From positions 33,551,155-33,615,154 of the forward strand of contig NC_088712.1 of the NCBI RefSeq assembly GCF_963576615.1: a DNA stretch of 64,000 nt, read 5' to 3'. The position numbers and the translations under genes are program-made. The notes under the pieces were generated by a model. That model did not search any database and was not told the DNA's origin. It saw nothing but the letters and a program-made list of their open reading frames with translations. Source of the stretch: Watersipora subatra. Lineage: Eukaryota; Bryozoa; Gymnolaemata; Cheilostomatida; Watersiporidae. Positions 23,523 to 35,600 of the stretch are shown here, one piece after another (position 1 is the stretch's first letter; each line of letters opens with the position of its first letter).

Positions 23523-24166
23523 TACACTATGTTTCCATGGTGCGAAGTACTGCGAAGCAGCCCCCTCTGAAGTCGAGGGGATTGTACGTTTCCATGGTGC
23601 GCAGTGGTTTTCAGCAAATTAGCCAGAGAAGAGAAATTGTATAAATCGAATCGCTGGATGGAGACATGGAATCGATCATGGATACCGAACGTCAGAAACA
23701 GTCTTTTTATGCTTCTGTCAAAGGTTTTACAAACCTTAACACAATTTTTACAAATACCATATTTTTAATAAATATTTATATAAGTAATAGATTATTGAAA
23801 CATTACTTTAAGGCTTGCCACCTATTTTTCGAAAAGTGTTGGTATCGATAACAAAGTCCAGGAAAGTAATCACTTCACCATCTTCGTAGGAGCAGACCAT
23901 AATTAAATTTAAGTGAAAAAATATCGGAAGAATAGCAAAAACAAAGATAAGCAGGGTAACTTTTGTACTAGTCTACGGGGCTCGAAGAATCTGTTTCCAC
24001 GGCATGAGAGCTATGCGCAGCCACTACGCAACTGCCATTTCCTTGCTGCGAGTTTGCACTGACTTCGCACTGACCAGTGTGCGATGATTTCAGTGCGAAG
24101 ACGCCGTTTCCATGATTCGGAGAGGGCGCAACTCCGAAGCACTGTGCATCATGGAAACATAGTGTA
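23523..24166. mobile_element. 644-bp MITE with TACACTATG ends
   Basis: Terminal inverted repeats begin TACACTATGTTTCCATG at the left and end CATGGAAACATAGTGTA at the right. TTA lies on both sides (23520-23522 and 24167-24169). The word GTTTCCATG and close variants recur at 23588, 23991 and 24106 as subterminal repeats. No coding frame. The superfamily is not certain; a TTA duplication suits PIF/Harbinger. The flanks join to form gcagattatattgac, which is exactly the 55-bp satellite monomer. Confidence 0.8.
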
Positions 24167-26513
24167 TTATATTGACATAATAGTACAAAGTTAGTAGTTT
24201 GATGCAGATTATATTGACAATGTGACAAGACATAATAGTACAAAGTTAGTAGTTTGATGCAGATTATATTGAAAATGTGACAAGACATAATAGTACATAG
24301 TTAGTAGTCTGATGCAGATTATATTGACATTGTGACAAAACATAATAGTACAAAGTTAGTAATTTGATGCAGATTATATTGAAAATGTGACAAGACATAA
24401 TAGTACAAAGCTAGCAGTCTGATGCCGATTATATTGACATTGTGACAAGGCATAATAGTACAAAGTTAGTAGTCTGATGCAGATTATATTGACATTGTGA
24501 CAAGACATAATAGTACAAAGTTGGTAGTTTGATGCGGACTATATTGACATTGTGACAAGACATAATAGTACAAAGTTAGTAGTCTGATGCAGATTATATT
24601 GATATTGTGACAAAAGATAATAGTACAAAGTTAGCAGTCTGATGCAGATTATATTGACAATGTGACAAGACATAATAGTACATAGTTAGTAGTCTGATGA
24701 AGATTATATTGACATTGTGACAAGACATAATAGTACAAAGTTAGTAGTCTGATGCAGATTATATTGACATTGTGACAAGATATAATAGTACAAAGTTAGT
24801 AGTCTGATGCAGATTATATTGACATTCTGACAAGACATAATAGTACAAAGTTAGTAGTCTGATGCAGATTATATTGACATTGTGACAAGACATAATAGTA
24901 CAAAGTTAGTAGTTTGATGCAGATTATATTGACATTGTGACAAGACATAATAGTACAAAGTTAGTAGTCTGATGCAGATTATATTGACAATGTGACAAGA
25001 CATAATAGTACAAAGTTAGTAGTCTGATGCAGATTATATTGACATTCTGACAAGACATAATAGTACAAAGTTAGTAGTCTGATGCAGATTATATTGACAT
25101 TGTGACAAGACATAATAGTACAAAGTTAGTAGTCTGATTCAGATTATATTGACAATGTGACAAGACATAATAGTACAAAGTTAGTAGTCTGATGCAGATT
25201 ATATTGACAATGTGACAAGACATAATAGTACAAAGTTAGTAGTCTGATGCAGATTATATTGACATTGTGACAAGACATAATAGTACAAAGTTAGTAGTCT
25301 GATGCAGATTATATTGACAATGTGACAAGACATAATAGTACAAAGTTAGTAGTCTGATGCAGATTATATTGACATTCTGACAAGACATAATAGTACAAAG
25401 TTAGTAGTCTGATGCAGATTATATTGACATTGTGACAAGACATAATAGTACAAAGTTAGTAGTCTGATTCAGATTATATTGACAATGTGACAAGACATAA
25501 TAGTACAAAGTTAGTAGTCTGATGCAGATTATATTGACAATGTGACAAGACATAATAGTACAAAGTTAGTAGTCTGATGCAGATTATATTGACATTCTGA
25601 CAAGACATAATAGTACAAAGTTAGTAGTCTGATGCAGATTATATTGACATTGTGACAAGACATAATAGTACAAAGTTAGTAGTCTGATGCAGATTATATT
25701 GACAATGTGACAAGACATAATAGTACAAAGTTAGTAGTCTGATGCAGATTATATTGACATTGTGACAAGACATAATAGTACAAAGTTAGTAGTCTGATGC
25801 AGATTATATTGACAATGTGACAAGACATAATAGTACAAAGTTAGTAGTCTGATGCAGATTATATTGACATTGTGACAAGACATAATAGTACAAAGTTAGT
25901 AGTCTGATGCAGATTATATTGACATTCTGACAAGACATAATAGTACAAAGTTAGTAGTCTGATGCAGATTATATTGACATTGTGACAAGACATAATAGTA
26001 CAAAGTTAGTAGTCTGATTCAGATTATATTGACAATGTGACAAGACATAATAGTACAAAGTTAGTAGTCTGATGCAGATTATATTGACAATGTGACAAGA
26101 CATAATAGTACAAAGTTAGTAGTCTGATGCAGATTATATTGACATTCTGACAAGACATAATAGTACAAAGTTAGTAGTCTGATGCAGATTATATTGACAA
26201 TGTGACAAGACATAATAGTACAAAGTTAGTAGTCTGATGCAGATTATATTGACATTCTGACAAGACATAATAGTACAAAGTTAGTAGTCTGATGCAGATT
26301 ATATTGACAATGTGACAAGACATAATAGTACAAAGTTAGTAGTCTGATGCAGATTATATTGACATTGTGACAAGACATAATAGTACAAAGTTAGTAGTCT
26401 GATGCAGATTATATTGACATTGTGACAAGACATAATAGTACAAAGTTAGTAGTCTGATGCAGATTATATTGACAATGTGACAAGACATAATAGTACAAAG
26501 ATAGTAGTTTGAT
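24167..26513. repeat. 55-bp satellite
   Basis: About 43 copies of cataatagtacaaagttagt agtctgatgcagattatatt gacattgtgacaaga. Variants at the gacatt/gacaat and gtg/ctg positions alternate in regular order, showing multi-monomer duplication. A lone diverged monomer lies left of the MITE at 23,489-23,522. Confidence 0.97.
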
Positions 26514-26864
26514 TAACTGTGAATCTGTAAATCTTCAGATATTTTCAGATATCAGAGATGCTATTTAACCACTACACTGTGTGATGTGCAATCTGCCGGT
26601 TTATCAGTGCAAGTCTTATCCTAATAATAACCTATCCTAATAATATCAACTATGTTGTTCTTTATTGTTCTTTATTGTTCTGTGAGGTATGATCATCATT
26701 TCATTCCAAACTCCATCCATTTGCATGCATTCTTCCTATGACTTGCGTTCTAATAGACCTTCATACCAAGCGCATCTATACATTCCATCATGAAAGTTCT
26801 CAACATTTTACAATCACACAAACAGCATCGCTATACACATAGCTATACTTACTACACACTTAGC
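26514..26864. other. unique flank left of the Polinton-like element
   Basis: No gene. A minus-strand word tgtagtggttaaatagc could be a degraded tRNA-like A box, but no matching B box is convincing. Confidence 0.4.
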
Positions 26865-26870
26865 TATACT

Positions 26871-27360
26871 AGTAGTATATAGAGAGCAGATCTACACACA
26901 AAAGTGACGGATCCAGCGGGGGGATAGAAAAAGGGGGTTGTGAATTAAATTGGCTAGGGGTGTAGATTGAATCGTGTGGAGTTGAATGAGATGTTGGGGT
27001 TTGGGGGGAAATTGTGGTGTAGAGTAGGGGGTTGAATTCGAGGGGTTACGGATCCGCTCCTGGCGTAATCGGCGGATTATCTGTGGATGAGTCATCGGAT
27101 TAGCGGGGGATGAGTCATCCGATTGAACGCGGATTATCGCGGGATTAGTCGGGGGAATCGTCGCGGATTAGTCGGGCGAATCGTCGCCGATTATCGGTGG
27201 AATAGTGGGGGTGAATATCTGGGACATCGAGGGCTGGATGGTTTTCCGGAGTGGATCTCGCGGATTATCGAGGAGAGCGAGAGATTACCTAGCGGATGAG
27301 TGAGGGGGTTAATATCTGGGACACCGAGGGGTTGATTTTCCGGAGATTGTTATATATTTG
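26871..27360 (+). repeat. left terminal inverted repeat (490 bp)
   Basis: GC-rich compared with the window. The outer part has runs of G (gggggg, ggggg, gggg) with quadruplex potential. The inner part repeats cgcggatta and gggacatcgagg/gggacaccgagg. An open frame on its minus strand is identical to one in the right repeat and has no protein features. Confidence 0.95.
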
Positions 27361-27379
27361 GTTGAATGAGAGATAAGTT

Positions 27380-27385
27380 TTTATT
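27380..27385 (-). terminator. polyadenylation signal of the 132-aa gene
   Basis: AATAAA on the minus strand, 98 bp past the stop codon and 20 bp from the inner edge of the inverted repeat. Confidence 0.5.
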
Positions 27386-27482
27386 ATAAAATATAAACTA
27401 TAAATGTTACAAAAAATTCAAAATCATTCTGTCATTCGTTTTAAAAAGGAAAGTTTTGGAATACATCTTTCTTGAATTTCAT

Positions 27483-29340
27483 TCAATCCCAATTTTCTTC
27501 TTCTTCTTTCATTGTCGAATGAGAATGAACTGTCTACAATCAAAACATACATTATTTTTAGTGAGATATAGTAAAAGTAAGACATACAATCAGATTAGAT
27601 CATTCATTCAAACTAAAAATCAAATATAATGTAATACTTACTGAAGAAGAAGAAGATCCATCCTTTTTCTGAATGGAATCTTCCTGTTGAGATACGGGAG
27701 CCTGCAATTGCAATGATTACAGTCAGGATGGATTACTATAACCTTGCTGAGATAGTAGACTCTACATTCACAATGGACTCCAACTTAAATTGTAAATTTC
27801 AATTGCATTAGTCATCGAATCATAGAATGATATGCAAGATGTAATGCAAACAGAATAGGATATGCAATCAGCTAGAGTAGGACATACAGACAATAAGAAA
27901 AACAAATATGTTACATCACATAGTCAGACTAGGACACACAGACAGAGGAGGATATTCAGTTAAAATAAAGAAATAAATATAATGTACTACTTACTGAAGA
28001 TTCAAATTCATAAAGCCTTCTCCGAAAAGGACTATATTTAGTTCGGTGATGCCCAGGATCCTACAATTGCATTGATTATAGTCAGAGTAGAACATGCAGA
28101 CAAATTAAAACACAGTCAGGTCTTACTTTGAATTTCAATTCCAACTCCTTTTGTTTTAAAGTGGAGTTATACAAAATATTAATTACTGTTTTCACAGATT
28201 GATACTCATTTTAACATTCCTACATACCAATTGGAGTGAATTTTGTTGAATGTATTTGATCTTTAGTTACATGTTTTATCATTATACAACGATATTAGAC
28301 GAAATAAATATAATGTAATACTTACTTTTAAAGTCAATGTAACATCGAAGTTACGAAAGAACTCCTCTCTTTGCTGCTGCATGACCAATGATTTCTACAA
28401 TAATTTCCAAATTACTTTGTATAATTTAATTGTTTCATTTAAGCAAACCCTATAATTCGAAATATATTTAATATGTAGTTTATATTCTCAAGTTTCCTTT
28501 AACCCTTTCACTGCCGAGCATGTACAAATTTGGGTATTTGCCAAGTACCAGCCATTTTACCGAAAATTGCCGATATTGCTTCATGGTATGTAAACAGTAT
28601 TTTTTCCAATTTCAATCTCTATTCAGAACAATTTTGTTACATATTTTAATTTGCTAACATTGTAGCCATCATTGCTATGCAAAAATTCAACGAATCTATA
28701 CTTTGTGCGATGATAAAGCTGTGTGATGCTATGATCGATGCGAAGCTAAAACGATCTTCCGTGTTTCTTACTCTCACAAAATTATTACTTTCACTACTCT
28801 CAGAGACAGTGCTGCTGCTTTAACTATCTGTATAATCACGAAAATCTAAATCTGAAATGGCTATAATGCCATCAACATTACTAATTACCTGTTTTCTGAC
28901 TCGCGCGCGGTAATTAATGAACTCACACAAAAAATGTTCGTTATAAAATTAGAAGTTCTCTAACAAAAGTTTGAAATTGATTCGTTACTTTAGGTTAATT
29001 TTATAGACAAATCTTCAGACAACACTGTCAATTTCATAAAAGTCTGAAAGACCGTGGGTTATGCTGTCAACGAATAATAAAATGAGGTAACTACGCAATG
29101 GCTGGGAAAGTCGCATTAATGCGTCTACGGCAGTGAAAGGGTTAATCAAAAATATAATTTAGTAAAATATTATAATGTAATACTTACTTTTTTTTGAAGC
29201 TTGATCTTGTTTCGAAAAGCCTTCTGTTTTTCAGGATCTACCTCTCTACCCCAAGGGCAGTAGCCCCATATCTCCACACACGTGTCGATGCAATTTGTCT
29301 GAGTTAGGAGTCTATCCACGTTTTTGTCTCGAGCACACAT
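27483..29340 (-). CDS. spliced 132-aa gene of the Polinton-like element, function unknown
   Basis: Five minus-strand exons are 29188-29340, 28326-28394, 27995-28060, 27642-27701 and 27483-27533. All introns are phase 0. Every donor reads GTAAGTA and acceptors read TTGTAG or TTGCAG. Together they give exactly 132 codons plus a stop. The first exon encodes a cysteine-containing segment (TNCIDTCVEIWGYCPWG), then a Lys/Arg-rich stretch. The later exons are short, Ser-rich (GSSSSS) and acidic (EEEENWD) at the end. No known domain is recognised. The TATA box at 29391-29399 and AATAAA (complement, 27380-27385) frame it. It may be one of the small Polinton-specific proteins or a captured host gene. 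The first intron is enlarged by a piggyBac-type MITE. Confidence 0.66.
28503..29141. mobile_element. 639-bp piggyBac-type MITE
   Basis: Ends CCCTTTCACTGCCG and CGGCAGTGAAAGGG are exact inverted repeats, and TTAA lies directly outside each (28499-28502 and 29142-29145). A TTAA duplication with CCC/GGG ends is diagnostic for piggyBac. It contains no transposase frame and sits in intron 1 of the 132-aa gene. Confidence 0.88.
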
Positions 29341-29390
29341 TGTAAACTATTATAAATAAAATGAGATGAAAAACTTAATCTTTCTCGTTG

Positions 29391-29399
29391 CTTATATAG
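29391..29399 (-). promoter_or_regulatory. TATA box of the 132-aa gene
   Basis: Minus strand reads CTATATAAG, about 50 bp upstream of the ATG at 29340. Confidence 0.5.
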
Positions 29400-29472
29400 T
29401 AAGTAGAAGCAATGTTATGGTTCATTAAATTTGTGTAATTTATGTTCACGAAATTGTAAAATCAGCTAAACA

Positions 29473-29664
29473 GTTTTCGCGAAATTCACTTTCGCGAAAT
29501 TCAATTTCGCGAAAGGTGACTATATAATATATATGTGTAATTTCGCGAAATCCAATTTCGCGAAATTCACTTTCGCGAAAGTTGACTATATAATATATAT
29601 AATGTGTAATTTCGCGAAATTCAATTTCGCGAAATTCACTTTCGCGAAATTCAATTTCGCGAAA
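29473..29664. repeat. cluster of ten TTTCGCGAAA palindromes
   Basis: The 10-bp palindrome TTTCGCGAAA occurs ten times in 190 bp, in three groups separated by gactatataatatatat. It lies 130-320 bp upstream of the 132-aa gene, so it could be a promoter element array or a replication-related repeat. Confidence 0.9.
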
Positions 29665-29874
29665 ATCTGTTTACTATTTTCGCTTCATTAATTCCTTTGG
29701 ACACACCCATCATTCTTCAATTCACTATATAAGCGTTGCATAATCTGATGGAATATTCTGCCTCATTAACCATCTCTTGATACCTACTTATATTTGAGAA
29801 TTTGGGTCGATCGAGTGTTGATACCATAAGGCTTGTATGCTTCAGCTAGAATTCTGTTAGCCGGCTACTCGCGA

Positions 29875-30057
29875 TTAAGTTCGTTGAGTGTCGCTGTTTT
29901 CAGGGGCTGTTGTGTGGACAAGCGCCTTGGCATTCGACTTGATTGTTTTCCTAGGTTTACCTATGGAATTCTCCTGTTTGGTTTGGCTTAACCATTCCAT
30001 AACAGTTTCTCGACCAGTAAATAGATGAAGATGATGAACTAGTAAAGGGGCATACAT
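29875..30057 (-). CDS. small open frame in the Polinton-like element, unknown
   Basis: A 60-codon minus-strand frame from ATG to TAA between the 132-aa gene and the protease fragment. The product is basic at the centre (KPRKTIKSNAK) with no recognised domain. Since both neighbours are on the same strand it may be a remnant exon of a third element gene, but chance is possible. Confidence 0.25.
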   Translation of the reverse strand: MYAPLLVHHLHLFTGRETVMEWLSQTKQENSIGKPRKTIKSNAKALVHTTAPENSDTQRT

Positions 30058-30222
30058 GGATTAATATGTGGATTATTTTGAGGATAGCTCCAACTCAGTG
30101 TGAGTATATCAATATATAAAACTTATATCAAAAAGTAAATAATATTCGGTTGTATTTGTTACCAACTTTATTTCGATATAAAGTATATATGTATATTCAA
30201 TTGTAAAATATAGAAAAAAAAT

Positions 30223-30528
30223 TTATGTCAGATCTTCTAGTAATTTAACAATTTGGGAAGTTCCTTGAATATGTACATTGTCAACACCTTCATTTTCTTC
30301 GTTATTAAGACTTTTACTAATTTTTTTTTCATTCCAATCATATCTATCTAGTATAGTTTTTCGAACTACATGATCTCGTGTATCTGTTTCAGAAATTTTT
30401 AGCATAACTGATAGAAAATCTTCTATTGAACATCCTCTGCTCCAAAATATTGCAAAGAGAAGACAGTAATCTCCACATGTTGTTGAAATAATTGTTTCCA
30501 ATGAAACAACCTTGTTGCCAATGACGTG
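30223..30528 (-). pseudogene. C-terminal part of Polinton adenain-like cysteine protease
   Basis: About 101 codons, opened after a TAG and lacking a good ATG. Near the start is STTCGDYCLLF, followed by SRGCSIEDFL. This matches the C-terminal block of adenovirus-type and Polinton proteases (S..CG.YC..F......G......), in which the first Cys of CGxYC is the nucleophile. The N-terminal half with the catalytic His and Asp is missing. The 3' end reads charged residues to a TGA. In complete Polintons this enzyme processes capsid proteins. Here it is truncated, probably by the adjacent insertion at 30.5-30.87 kb. It supports the classification of the whole element. Confidence 0.62.
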
Positions 30529-30583
30529 CAACTAAATTTTTGGTTCAACAATTCCATTTCTAATTATTTTTTCAAAAACGGTA

Positions 30584-30870
30584 AAACCAGACCGTTATCG
30601 TCATGACAATAAGAAACACACCGAGTTTGTTCAACGCAAAGAAAAGCGTCAGGAATTTTGTGAGAGTAAGAGTTGCCAAACAATTTTACACCTATCTTGT
30701 GGAGAATTTTGTTCTGAATAAGATACATTTAAAAGTAAAACGATATATGTTTTCATTTTTTGAGATATTGCTTAAATACTAACGGTATATCGGATTTTTT
30801 AGAAAATCCGTTTGAATTAACTTGGGCAGAATAATCGTTTGGTCAACAATTAACGTGGTAGCGAAAGAGT
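30584..30870 (+). mobile_element. possible 3' end of a piggyBac transposon
   Basis: The sequence ends GTGGTAGCGAAAGAG then TTAA at 30870-30873. This resembles a piggyBac terminus read outward. It abuts a satellite monomer whose intact form contains catgttaatatacaag, so TTAA was the target. Upstream, a plus frame ending in TAA at 30719-30721 has CESKSCQ and LSCGEFC, like the cysteine-rich C-terminus of piggyBac transposases. The other end is not found. Confidence 0.35.
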
Positions 30871-30871
30871 T

Positions 30872-32645
30872 AATATACAAGTGAGCAGTGATTATAAATG
30901 TATATATAATAATAAAATGTGAGTAAGATAAAAGCTACTGAAGATACAATAAACAAAGCTAGGATTGTGCTAGTCCATGTTGATATACAAGGGAGCAGTG
31001 ATTATAAATATATATATATAATAAATCGTGAGTAAGATAAAAGCTACTGAAGATACAATAATCAAAGCAGAATTGTACTAGTCTATGTTGATGTACAAGT
31101 GGGCAATGATTATAAATGTATATATAATAATAAAATGAGAGTAAGATAAAAGCTACTGAAGATACAATAAACAAAGCTAGGACTGTACTAGTCCATGTTA
31201 ATATACAAGTGAGCAGTGATTATAAATATATATATAATAATAAAATGAGAGTGAGTAATGTGAGTATATATAATAATACATTTTATTATTATATATAATT
31301 ATAATCACTGCTCACTTGTATATTAACATGGACTAGCACAGTCCTAGCTTTGTTTATTGTATCTTCAGTAGCTTTTATCTTACTCACATTTTATTATTAT
31401 ATATACATTTATAATCATTGCTCACTTGTACACCAACATAGACTAGTACAATCCTAGTTTTTGTTTATTGTATCTTCAGTAGCTTTTATCTTACTCACAT
31501 TTTATTATTATATATATTTATAATCACTGCTCCCTTGTATATCATCATGGACTAGTACAATCCTAGCTTTGATTGTATCTTCAGTAGCTTTTATCTTACT
31601 CACATTTTATTATTATATATACATTTATAATCATTGCTCACTTGTATATCAGCATGGCCTAGCACAATCCTAGTTTTGCTTATTGTATCTTTAGTAGATT
31701 TTATCTTACTCACATTTTATTATTATATATACATTTATAATCACTGCTCACTTGTATATTAACATGGCCTAGCACAATCCTAACTTTGTTTATTGTATCT
31801 TCAGTAGCTTTTATCTTACTCACATTTTATTATATATACATTTAAAATCATTGCTCACTTGTACATCAACAGGGTCTAGCACAATCCTAGCTTTGTTTTA
31901 TTGTATCTTCAGTATCTTTTATCTTACTCACGTTTTATTATTATATATTCATTTATATTCGCTGCTCACTTGTATATTAACATAGACTAGCACAATCCTA
32001 GCTCTGTTCATTGTATCTTCAGTAACTTTTATCTTACTCACATTTTATTATTATATATACATTTATAATCACTGCTCACTTGTATATTAACACGGACAAG
32101 CACAATCCTAGCTTTGTTTATTCTATCTTGAGTAGCTTTTATCTTACTCACATTTTATTATTATATATACATTTACAATCACTGCTCACTTGTACATTAA
32201 CATGGACTAGCACAACCCTAGCTTTTATCTTACTCACATTTTATTATTATATATACATTTATAATCATTGCTCACTTGTATATCAGCATGGCCTAGCACA
32301 ATCCTAGTTTTGCTTATTGTATCTTTAGTAGATTTTATCTTACTCACATTTTATTATTATATATACATTTATAATCACTGCTCACTTGTACATTAACATG
32401 GACTAGCACAACCCTAGCTTTTATCATACTCACATTTTATTATTATATATACATTTATAATCATTGCTCACTTGTATATCAACATGGCCTAGCACAATCC
32501 TAGTTTTGCTTATTGTATCTTTAGTAGTTTTTATCTTACTCACATTTTAATATTATATATACATTTATAATCACTGCTCACTTGTATATCAACATGGACT
32601 AGCACAATCCTAGCTTTGTTTATTGTATCTTCAGTAGCTTTTATC
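30872..32645. repeat. 110-bp satellite in inverted halves
   Basis: Three and a half monomers (30872-31260) run in one direction. About a dozen (31262-32645) run in the opposite direction, giving a large imperfect palindrome centred near 31261. The monomer contains aagtgagcagtgattataaa and agctactgaagatacaataa. Translations of it are not genes. Confidence 0.93.
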
Positions 32646-35600
32646 AATTATTCTAAAGTGCTGTAAAAGATCATCAGGAGTGTTAATAAAGTACTGAGAA
32701 TAAGTATGTGTACAATTATTATAAAGTGCTGTAAGAGAACATCAGGAGTCTTAATAAAGTACAGAGAATAAGTATATGTACAATTATTATAAAGTGCTGT
32801 AAGAGATCATCAAGGGTGTTAATAAAGTACAGAGAATAAGTATATGTACAATTATTATAAAGTTCTGTAAGAGTTCATCAAGAGTGTTAATAAAGTACAG
32901 AGAATAAGTATATGTACAATTATTATAAAGTGCTGTAAGAGATCATCAAGAGTGTTAATAAAGTACTGAGAATAAGTATATGTACAATTATTATAAAGTG
33001 CTGTAAGAGATCATCAGGTGTGGTAAAAAAGTACAGATAATAAGTATGTGTACAATTATTATAAAGTGTAGTAAAAGACCATCAAGAGTGTTAATAAAAT
33101 ACAGAGAATAAGTATATGTACAATTATTATAAAGTGCTGTAAGAGATCATCAAGAGTGTTAATAAAGTACTGAGAATAAGTATATGTACAATTATTATAA
33201 AGTGCTGTAAGAGATCATCAGGTGTGGTAAAAAAGTACAGATAATAAGTATGTGTACAATTATTATAAAGTGTAGTAAAAGACCATCAAGAGTGTTAATA
33301 AAATACAGAGAATAAGTATGTGTACAATTATTATAAAGTGTAGTAAGAGATCATCAAGAGTGTTAATAAAGTACAGAGAATAAGTATGTGTACAATTATT
33401 CTAAAGTGCTGTAAAAGATCATCAGGAGTGTTAATAAAGTACTGAGAATAAGTATGTGTACAATTATTATAAAGTGTTGTAAGAGAACATCAGGAGTATT
33501 AATAAAGTACAGAGAATAAGTATATGTACAATTATTATAAAGTGCTGTAAGAGATCATCAAGAGTGTTAATAAAGTACAGAGAATAAGTATATGTACAAT
33601 TATTATAAAGTGCTGTCAGAGATCATCAGGATTGTTAATAAAGTACAGAGAATAAGTATATGTACAATTATTATAAAGTGTAGTAAGAGATCATCAGGAG
33701 TGTTATTAAAGTACAGATAATAAGTATATGTACAATTATTATAAAGTTCTGTAAGAGTTCATCAAGAGTGTTAATAAAGTACAGATATTAAGTATATGTA
33801 CAATTATTATAAAGTGCTGTAAGAGATCATCAAGAGTGTTAATAAAGTACAGAGAATAAGTATATGTACAATTATTATAAAGTGTTGTAAGAGATCATCA
33901 GGTGTGTTAACAAAGTACAGATAATAAGTATATGTACAATTATTATAAAGTGCTGTAAGAGTTCATCAAGAGTGTTAATAAAGTACAGATATTAAGTATA
34001 TGTACAATTATTATAAAGTGCTGTAAGAGATCATTAGGGGTGTTAATAAAGTACAGAGAATAAGTATATGTACAATTATTATAAAGTGCTGTAAGAGATC
34101 ATCAGGTGTGTTAACAAAGTACAGATAATAAGTATATGTACAATTATTATAAAGTGTAGTAAGAGATCATCAAGAGTGTTAATAAAGTACAGAGAATAAG
34201 TATGTGTACAATTATTCTAAATTGCTGTATGAGATCATCAGGAGTGTTAATAAAGTACTGAGAATAAGTATATGTACAATTATTATAAAGTGCTGTAAGA
34301 GATCATCAGGTGTGTTAATAAAGTACAGAGAATAAGTATATGTACAATTATTATAGAGTGCTGTAAGAGATCATCAGGAGTGTTAATAAAGTACTGAGAA
34401 TAAGTATATGTACAATTATTATAAAGTGCTGTAAGAGAACATCAAGAGTGTTAATAAAGTACTGAGAATAAGTATATGTACAATTATTATAAAGTGCTGT
34501 AAGAGATCATCAAGAGTGTTAATAAAGTACAGAGAATAAGTATATGTACAATTATTATAGAGTGCTGTAAGAGATCATCAGGAGTGTTAATAAAGTACTG
34601 AGAATAAGTATATGTACAATTATTATAAAGTGCTGTAAGAGAACATCAAGAGTGTTAATAAAGTACTCAGAATAAGTATATGTACAATTATTATAAAGTG
34701 CTGTAAGAGATCATCAAGAGTGTTAATAAAGTACAGAGAATAAGTATATGTACAATTACTATAAAGTGCTGTAAGAGATCATCAAGAGTGTTAATAAAGT
34801 ACTGAGAATAAGTATATGTACAATTATTATAAAGTGCTGTAAGAGATCATCAGGTGTGGTAAAAAAGTACAGAGAATAAGTATGTGTACAATTATTATAA
34901 AGTGTAGTAAAAGTCCATCAAGAGTGTTAATAAAATACAGAGAATAAGTATGTGTACAATTATTATAAAGTGTAGTAAGAGATCATCAAGAGTGTTAATA
35001 AAGTACAGAGAATAAGTATGTGTACAATTATTCTAAAGTGCTGTAAAAGATCATCAGGAGTGTTAATAAAGTACTGAGAATAAGTATGTGTACAATTATT
35101 ATAAAGTGCTGTAAGAGATCATCAGGAGTATTAATAAAGTACAGATAATAAGTATATGTACAATTATTATAAAGTGCTGTAAAAGATCATCAAGAGTGTT
35201 AATAAAGTACAGAGAATAAGTATATGTACAATTATTATAAAGGGCTGTCAGAGATCATCAGGAGTGTTAATAAAGTACAGAGAATAAGTATATGTACAAT
35301 TATTATAAAGTGTAGTAAGAGATCATCAAGAGTGTTATTAAAGTACAGATAATAAGTATATGTACAATTATTATAAAGTGCTGTAAAAGTTCATCAAGAG
35401 TGTTAATAAAGTACAGATATTAAGTATATGTACAATTATTATAAAGTGCTGTAAGAGATCATCAAGAGTGTTAATAAAGTACAGAGAATAAGTATATGTA
35501 CAATTATTATAAAGTGCTGTAAGAGATCATTAGGGGTGTTAATAAAGTACAGAGAATAAGTATATGTACATTTATTATAAAGTGCTGTAAGAGATCACCA

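Noticed and set aside
24173..26513. CRISPR-like regular repeat
   Set aside because: Monomers are directly adjacent with no unique spacers, and this is animal DNA; it is a satellite.
30959..32307. Membrane-protein-like frames at 30959-31174 and 32080-32307
   Set aside because: Both are translations of the 110-bp satellite in its two orientations.
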